Position numbers and translations under genes: made by a program. Source: Mortierella sp. BCC40632 (Eukaryota > Mortierellomycota > Mortierellomycetes > Mortierellales > Mortierellaceae). Taken from it: DNA of 64,000 nt. Shown one piece after another: positions 58,331 through 64,000 of this stretch; the first letter of the stretch is position 1; every line of letters starts with the position of its first letter. Under the pieces are notes generated by a model that was not told the DNA's origin, ran no database searches, and worked only from the letters and a program-made list of their open reading frames with translations. The stretch lies in NCBI GenBank assembly GCA_011634665.1, contig WAEK01000007.1, positions 1,947,001 to 2,011,000 of the forward strand. The letters are read 5' to 3'.

Positions 58331-58709
58331 AGCGATGGGCGGAATTGATTTGTCAGACTCTGGGATGCCTTTTTTTTTTTTTCCTTCTCCTTCTATTCCT
58401 TTCAGTTGCTTTCCCCGTGACGGACGAGTTTGTAAACGACGAGGGGAGGATCTTCTTTCTGCAATTGCGCGGGCTTGCTGAGAAAGAGGAACGCTTCTCA
58501 ACCCTTTCGGTCGTCATTCAGTCCAAAAAAAAGGCGATCGAGGCATGATGTCAAAGCCACCAAGTCTGCATGAAGCGATCTGATTTTTACTTTTTTTCAA
58601 AAAAGAGTGGCGGTTGCATTGGTTGCATGTCCAACAATTGTTAGTGTCCTCCTTCTCCTTCTCCTCCTCTTCTTTTTCCTTGGTCCACCCCCCCCTCCAA
58701 TCCCTCGAC
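58331..58709. promoter_or_regulatory. Shared divergent promoter of coilin-like and Slt11-like genes
   Basis: 379 bases between the two start codons. It contains a T run (58371-58382), a pyrimidine-rich stretch before the Slt11 ATG (58646-58700), and TTGCATTGGTTGCAT, a direct repeat of GGTTGCAT/GTTGCATTG near 58612-58629. No clear TATA box. Both genes act in spliceosome biology, so co-regulation is plausible. Confidence 0.5.
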
Positions 58710-60333
58710 ATGGCGCAGCACAAGCAAGACCCTAACAAAGTTGGCTGGGAAGAGTCGGTAATACAGCTTTTCAAGAGCTCTTCAGCATTTCTTAGCCCTG
58801 ACTTTCAGCATCATTTTGAAAAAAGATCACCTTGGTCTTAATGACTTCCAGAGAACCATCAGTCCTAATGCCTCCATCTCCTCTCTCTTGAAATCATTAC
58901 GCCTTTATTCCATAGGAATTCCCCATTCTCTGCGAGACATGCCTTGGAGATAACCCATATGTTCGGATGGTAAGTGGCATTAACGGTCGCCCTGGCATCA
59001 ACCACTTTTTTTTCCCCCCCAGCTATCATTGTTCTAAGCATTGCTCCTTACATCAATTTCTTCTAGACTAAGCAATCCCAAGCCAAGGAATGCAAAGTTT
59101 GTACTCGTCCATTTACAGTCTTCCGTTGGTGCCCAGGTGTTGGTATGCGCTTCAAAAAGACCGAGATTTGTCAAACATGTGCCAAAGTCAAGAATGTATG
59201 CCAGACTTGTCTTTTGGATCTCGAGTATGGTTTGCCAGTTCAAGTCCGTGATACTGCCTTGGGAGTTGAGGGAAATGCACCTCGATCCGATGTCAACAAG
59301 GAGTTCTTTGCTCAGAATATGGATGCACACGTATGTCTAAACTTTTACCACTTTGTCAAAGAGATGATTTGGACATGTTCTCTGAAGTGGTGTTTTTTTT
59401 TTTTTTTTTTTTTTTTTTTTTCTTTCTTTTTCTTTTTTGCTAACGACATTGACGATTTACGAAAAAATCGATCTATTGAATAGTTCCAAGACACGGAGAA
59501 CGAGTTGGGATCTGGAGGATTTGGAAAGGCAGAGTCTGCAGGACGGGAGATGCTGAAGAGACTGCAGAGGAAAGAACCCTATTACAAACGCAATCGTCAG
59601 CATATTTGTTCTTTCTACGTCAAGGGCAACTGTACACGAGGAGCAGAATGTCCCTATCGCCATGAAATGCCCCAGGAAGGAGAGCTAAAGAACCAAAACA
59701 TCAAAGACCGTTACTATGGAACGAACGACCCGGTCGCGCGAAATATTTTGGCGGGAGCTAGGGCAGGAAACGCTGGAAAGCAATTCTCACCTCCTGAGGA
59801 CAAGTCGATCGTAAGTTGAACAGCTCTATTCCATCAGACTCTAATGAGAATTCAAGTAGCAAGAAGAGGATAAGAGAAGAAAAATGCACTAGAGTGATCA
59901 TTTACATTTACACTTTTTTCTCTTCTATATTTGTCGGTAGACTTCACTATTTGTTACAGGAATCACAGAATCAGTGACTGAACCGGACCTACGAGGATTC
60001 TTTTATGCATTTGGCGAGATCAAGTCAGTAGTGGTTGTTCTCAAGTCCAAGTGTGCATTTGTCAATTTCGCCACACGGGCAGGAGCAGAGCTTGCGTTCG
60101 AGAAGGCTGGAGGAGGAGTCAACATTCAAGGAGCCATGTTGCGAGTTTCTTGGGCAAAGCCTCGACCTGTTGGAGCAAGATCTGAGCAAAGAGGAGAGGC
60201 AGCACCTTCGCCTACGCAGGTTCTGGATGCTCTTCAGTCAGGACCACCCCCACCTCCAGGAAGTAGCCGTGCTAACTTTGCTTACCCAAGCCAGGACCCA
60301 ACCTATCAGGGGTCGACCAGCAAGTACCGGTAA
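58710..60333 (+). CDS. Pre-mRNA splicing factor Slt11/Ecm2 (RBM22/Cwf5 family)
   Basis: Model: exons 58710-58757, 58916-58969, 59067-59330, 59484-59810 and 59941-60333; 361 residues. The N-terminus has the family's Cys-rich zinc region ([45 protein letters not shown]). A helical linker follows, then a CCCH finger, CX7CX5CX3H ([19 protein letters not shown] has no break), and an RRM at about 230-305 with TSLFVTGI and CAFVNFAT as RNP2/RNP1. A Pro-rich tail completes the protein. Members bind the U6 ISL/catalytic core in the activated spliceosome with the NineTeen complex. Size matches yeast Ecm2. Intron 4 contains a 27-base T run. Confidence 0.95.
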
Positions 60334-60948
60334 ACAGGACAGAGGATGTGACAGAAGACATGACGGAAGACCCCTCTTTTTTTTTTATTTCGAAGGAAAG
60401 CCAACCACTTTATCTTTTCTAGCATCTTGTAACTCTATATAAAGAAGAAATCCAGGAGCCATTTGGATGTTGCCCTATACCATAAACTTTGGACCCTTTC
60501 GACTATTACACTCGTTTTTTATTTTTATTTTATTTATTTCTGTGCGTTAACTGTCAACCGGGGGGATAATGTTGAGGGTTGGAAGATAATTGAAACTCTC
60601 AGGGGATGCACATGGGCTTCATAGGTCGATTCCCACAGTTGGGACTTGTAAACCTTTGAGATTAGCAAGTTCTCCTTCTCTTCTCGACTGTGGCGAAGCA
60701 ACTCCGTCATTCCGATAAGATGTTCCTGCTCCTAGGGTTGCAAGCATTCATTGTAAATGAGAAATACGAGAATGTAGTAAAATCATGCTCTCCACTTTCT
60801 TGTCGTCCATCGTCTCTCTTTTTCTGTAGTTTTGCCCGCCACGAAAAAGCGCTATAGGTACAGATCGAGTAACTCTTAATAGATGGCATAGTTAATGCAT
60901 CCAGGTACTCTGACGGTTCCTTCGAAGATCTATGTCGCTACTAGGATA

Positions 60949-61115
60949 TACTTTCGGGAGGATCATATTTCTTGATTGGATCAAATCGCTCCTTGGATAA
61001 ATACCACGGGTGCCATGGGTTGTCTGAAGGGGTGTCCACGGTTATTTGCGGCGTTCGATTGGTCCGAGTGTTGAGCGGTTTAGCTGGGGTATTCGAGGCA
61101 CCCTCAACTGTATCT
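60949..61115 (-). CDS. Possible terminal exon, uncertain
   Basis: On the minus strand, after a good TTTCTCAGCAG acceptor near 61122-61112, an open frame of about 55 codons reads Asn/Thr/Pro-rich then NPWHPWYLSKERFDPIKKYDPPESIS (that run has no stop) and ends TAG. The amino-acid usage looks protein-like. I could not find upstream exons that join it in phase, so the gene may be absent or broken. Confidence 0.25.
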
Positions 61116-61413
61116 GCTGAGAAAGTGACAACTTAAGCTTTTTTTTAAAAAAAAAAAAAAAAAAAAATTAAGTGTGGTGTTGAAACAGATCGCCATCAAC
61201 AGTGTTTCTCCAAAAGACAGCTACTCTGGACCATCGATCAGCAATTTAAACGAACAGACTCCCATCTTTTCGCAAGACAGGTTACGAACGATCGTCATCA
61301 ACTGCAATGGGTACCTCATGGACTTCATTACGGACAACCATGTCCTCAGGATTCTTTCTCATCAATGAGAGACTATTGAGACTACAAGATTCACTTAACT
61401 TTTTTTAAGTCTT

Positions 61414-61960
61414 GGAGGATCCTGCAAAGCCATTTTCGGACATCACAATCATTTTCCCTCAGCCTTCTGACAGCATAGCATCCATATCGTTTACTACGAT
61501 TAAGCTTTCTCGGGCGCTCGAAGACCTTTGTCAACATACTCAAAGTTACTGCAACATCCATGCCACCAAAAGGAGACTAAGCTCAGTAGTCGCACGCTGC
61601 TACAGTAATGCATGCTATTGTACTCTTCCCTGAACTAAGGATGCAGTCAGAGAAGGGGAACTTAAGAGACCAAGCAAATGGGATCTTGAATTGTGCGATC
61701 GAGATGAAAGATTCATCGTGCATACTTGCAACAGTCCGGTAGGTCTCGCAGAGAATTTGGTGCAACTTGACACCGTGTGTCTACAAAGCAGAAGCGATAG
61801 CATGGCATGGAGTTTGACTTTCGACGGCGAGAACGGCGTTGTTACCCCGGTAGTCAGCTATGGAATTGCCACAGACGCACGCGACGGGTCTATGTCACAA
61901 TGTACCCCCAAGAAAGCGTCAACCAGTAGTCAAGCACCGCCTCCTCCCGCGGTGACTTAA
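61414..61960 (+). CDS. Possible uncharacterised gene fragment, uncertain
   Basis: A plus-strand frame reads from about 61414 (after a TTTAAG acceptor-like site) through PFSDITIIFPQPS and SISFTTIKLSRALEDLCQ. A 54-base GTAGTC...CTAAG interval at 61587-61640 carries the only in-frame stop and can be removed in phase 0. The frame continues DAVREGELKRPSKWDLELCDRDERF to a TAA at 61958-61960. Composition is natural and ends Pro/Ser-rich. An upstream exon may lie near 61189-61366. No family recognised. The minus strand also has protein-like stretches here, so the strand call is weak. Confidence 0.3.
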
Positions 61961-62391
61961 TCTGGTGAGCAATTTCTAAAGAGGGAGTGGGAGGAGAAGA
62001 GACGGGTGAGGGGAGAGAGGGAGAGTCCATCTTCGCCCTCGTCTTGGCCGTTTCTCCTCTCTCGTATCGCCCCGGAAGATGGACACTTAAGGCGACTCCA
62101 TCGGGGACCACCAAGTACCTTTTTTTCTTTTCTTTTCTTTTCTTTTTTTCCTCTTTTCCTCTCTTTCTTTCTCTCCTTCTGCCTCCCTTTATTTTTCATC
62201 TGCTTCTTGACTTTCCCATTGTCACACACCACCTGTCCTCTGCCATCTCTTTGCCCACCCGCTGCTTTCTCTCAGACCCTCTTGTTACTACTTGCCTGCC
62301 ACGAGGCGTTGTGCTTTTTCTTATCCTTATTTATTTTTTTTTTTTTACCCCTGAGAAACTCCCCTACCCCACCTTCCTCCAGACAAGACTG

Positions 62392-63953
62392 ATGCCACAC
62401 ATCACGGACGACCACGACGAGATCAGGCCCGTCGTTCACGAGCCAATGTCAACGATAGCGTCTTCCTCTTCCTCTTCATCCCCACGACAAAGGACAACTC
62501 TGCCGCCAATACAGCAAAAACTCTCGTCGTCTGACTCATCTTCAAGCAATACCCTGACAGTTTCCGCACAGTCACCTAATAGAAGCCAAACAGAGGACCA
62601 TCATGTTCGCTTTCCCGCCACCTCTCCTAACACTCTCGCACGCACATCGACACAACCACAGCAGCCACAGCAGCCACTAGGATTACAACAGCAGACGGTC
62701 CCTGTTACATCACGTTCATTCATTCTCGGAGGAAGGTTGCGGAGCAGTGCACTTTTAGGATTCAAGGACGACGATGATCAAGATAAAAGGCGAAGGGGCA
62801 AACAACTGCACAAGGCTGACGCTGTAATTTCAACATCAAGCGAAGAAAAGGACGTTAACCCACCCAATGCTGCATCCACATCCATCCAGGTTGCTGCCGA
62901 CCCCGAGAAGGGTCTAGTGGATGATCAGAAAGAAACAGGAAAGGAACCAAGAGCCACCTTGGATGAAAGAGACCATGTTCCGAGTTGGACAGAACGATTG
63001 CATGGACAGAGACCTGACCGACACTTGTTTCCATACCGGAGTACCAAGGAGAATATGCGTGCTGTCCGAACTTTTTTTCGGAGGTTCTTTTTGATCCTGT
63101 TGATCATCCCTGCATGGACCTTGCCCAATGTCTTGACCGCCAAGATGTTGAAGGAGCAAGCAGAGCACGGAGGAGGAGAAGGGCATGGGGCAGGAGGGCA
63201 TGGACCAGAACTGAGCAAAGGTGTCAACATAGCCGTCTTTGTGTTGAACATGTTGGCCATGATGCACCTGGGCAAAGCTGCAGGCGCGGCATTAGAGGAA
63301 CTTGTCCCTCGATACGGCATTGTAAGTGAATCACTTTTTCTTGGACTCCGAGGAGGAAAAAGAAGAAGAAGAAGAAGAAGAGGCGAAGGGCATTCAAAAC
63401 AGGAACACAAAACCCGATCTTTACTCAAGTGCAGTATTGGATATTTGTTGCAGGATCTTTTTTTTTTCCCCACTTTTTTTTCACTTTCTCGTTTTTCCTT
63501 TTTTCTTAATGAGCAAACCAAGTGGGTGGGAAACTGTATCTATTGTAATGTCACTCTGAAAGATGATGGGACTAACGAAATTTTTGTTACTGAACTTGGA
63601 ATAGAGTATTGTCAGTGTCTTTGATGCGATGACCAGCAGCTCGGTTGAATTGGCAGTTGCAGCCTTTGCATTGAAGAATGGCTTGATTGTTGTGGTGCAA
63701 GCCGCAATGTTGGGGGCTATTCTGAACAACCTTTTACTGGTAAGGGAGAAGGTCCAATATCCTGAGCAGTAAGAAGAGAGGAGGGGAGGAGGAGGAGGGG
63801 CATGAAAGTGAAGGGGATCAAAAAAAAAAAACCCAACCGGTGTCCTAACGTACTCGATTTGCTATGCCTCCTTTCTTTGGCGGTTGAAAATAGATGATGG
63901 GAATTGCGATTACAGTAGGAGGAGCCTTCCATAGCAAACAGCGTCTCAAGAAG
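62392..63953 (+). CDS. Vacuolar Ca2+/H+ exchanger (VCX1/CAX family), 5' part
   Basis: Model within the window: exons 62392-63321, 63605-63739 and 63894-63953; at least 375 residues, continuing past the end after a GTAAAA donor. A 215-residue Ser/Gln/Thr-rich cytosolic N-terminus precedes a membrane helix (FFLILLIIPAWTL), a His/Gly-rich loop (EHGGGEGHGAGGHGPEL), a second helix, then the first alpha repeat of the cation/proton exchangers: VELAVAAFALKNGLIVVVQAAMLGAILNN read in pieces across exons 2 and 3 (the family has GN/ALxxGxxxVVQASLLGSILSN). Such carriers move Ca2+ into the vacuole against protons. The long N-terminus may be autoinhibitory as in plant CAX1; inference. The His-rich loop could sense metal. 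Confidence 0.88.
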
Positions 63954-64000
63954 GTAAAAATTTTAAAACAAAGGGAGAAAGGGAAAAATAACCCACAAGG

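Larger units (their letters stand above)
60334..62391. other. Spacer with ambiguous coding traces on both strands
   Basis: Between Slt11 and the exchanger gene. See the two low-confidence entries within it (minus 60949-61115 and plus 61410-61960). An A21 run lies at 61148-61167 after T8. 62120-62340 is T/C-rich as before other starts. Confidence 0.4.

Overview
The window looks like nuclear DNA of a filamentous, early-diverging fungus, most likely Mucoromycota and probably a Mortierellaceae relative. Genes are intron-dense, with short GTAAG/GTATG...YAG introns. Promoters are pyrimidine-rich, introns and spacers carry long A or T runs, and coding regions have serine, glutamine and alanine runs. 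The genes themselves are fungal: a Zn2Cys6 regulator, an HSF, a Pff1-like vacuolar protease and a VCX/CAX exchanger. The Mortierellaceae placement is inference. I assigned exon boundaries by hand from splice signals, reading-frame phase and family motifs; phases close exactly in every multi-exon model given as a CDS unless stated.

Layout: 1-241 is the end of a biotin-dependent carboxylase. 437-6107 (minus) holds an F-box protein with a second exon that is easily missed, and an EMB8/YheT-type alpha/beta hydrolase. 6934-14552 is an accessory island with two decayed mobile-element-type genes in divergent orientation: a MULE-like transposase with a SWIM zinc finger (minus) and a gene joining an XPG/FEN1-like flap-nuclease region to a RuvC/zinc-ribbon region resembling Fanzor/TnpB (plus). 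14833-19736 holds complex I subunit NDUFB8 and an uncharacterised low-complexity protein. 19985-27105 (minus) holds a heat-shock transcription factor followed by a cytosolic Hsp70. 28452-38882 (plus) holds a type I membrane protein, an adenylate-kinase-like protein and the APC/C subunit Cdc16. 39724-43780 (minus) holds an F-box/LRR-like protein and a short-chain dehydrogenase. 45196-49736 is a Zn2Cys6 transcription factor. 51460-54672 (minus) is an M28 membrane protease. 56031-60333 is a divergent pair, a coilin-like protein (minus) and the splicing factor Slt11/RBM22 (plus). 62392 to the end is the start of a Ca2+/H+ exchanger.

Two neighbourhoods suggest shared function: HSF beside Hsp70 (regulator next to a classic target), and coilin back to back with Slt11 (snRNP biogenesis and spliceosome). 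The main candidate for an under-described system is the XPG-like plus RuvC/zinc-ribbon gene. This copy appears to be dead, with several single-base frame changes and at least one in-frame stop, but nearly every predicted metal ligand of both nuclease domains can still be read.
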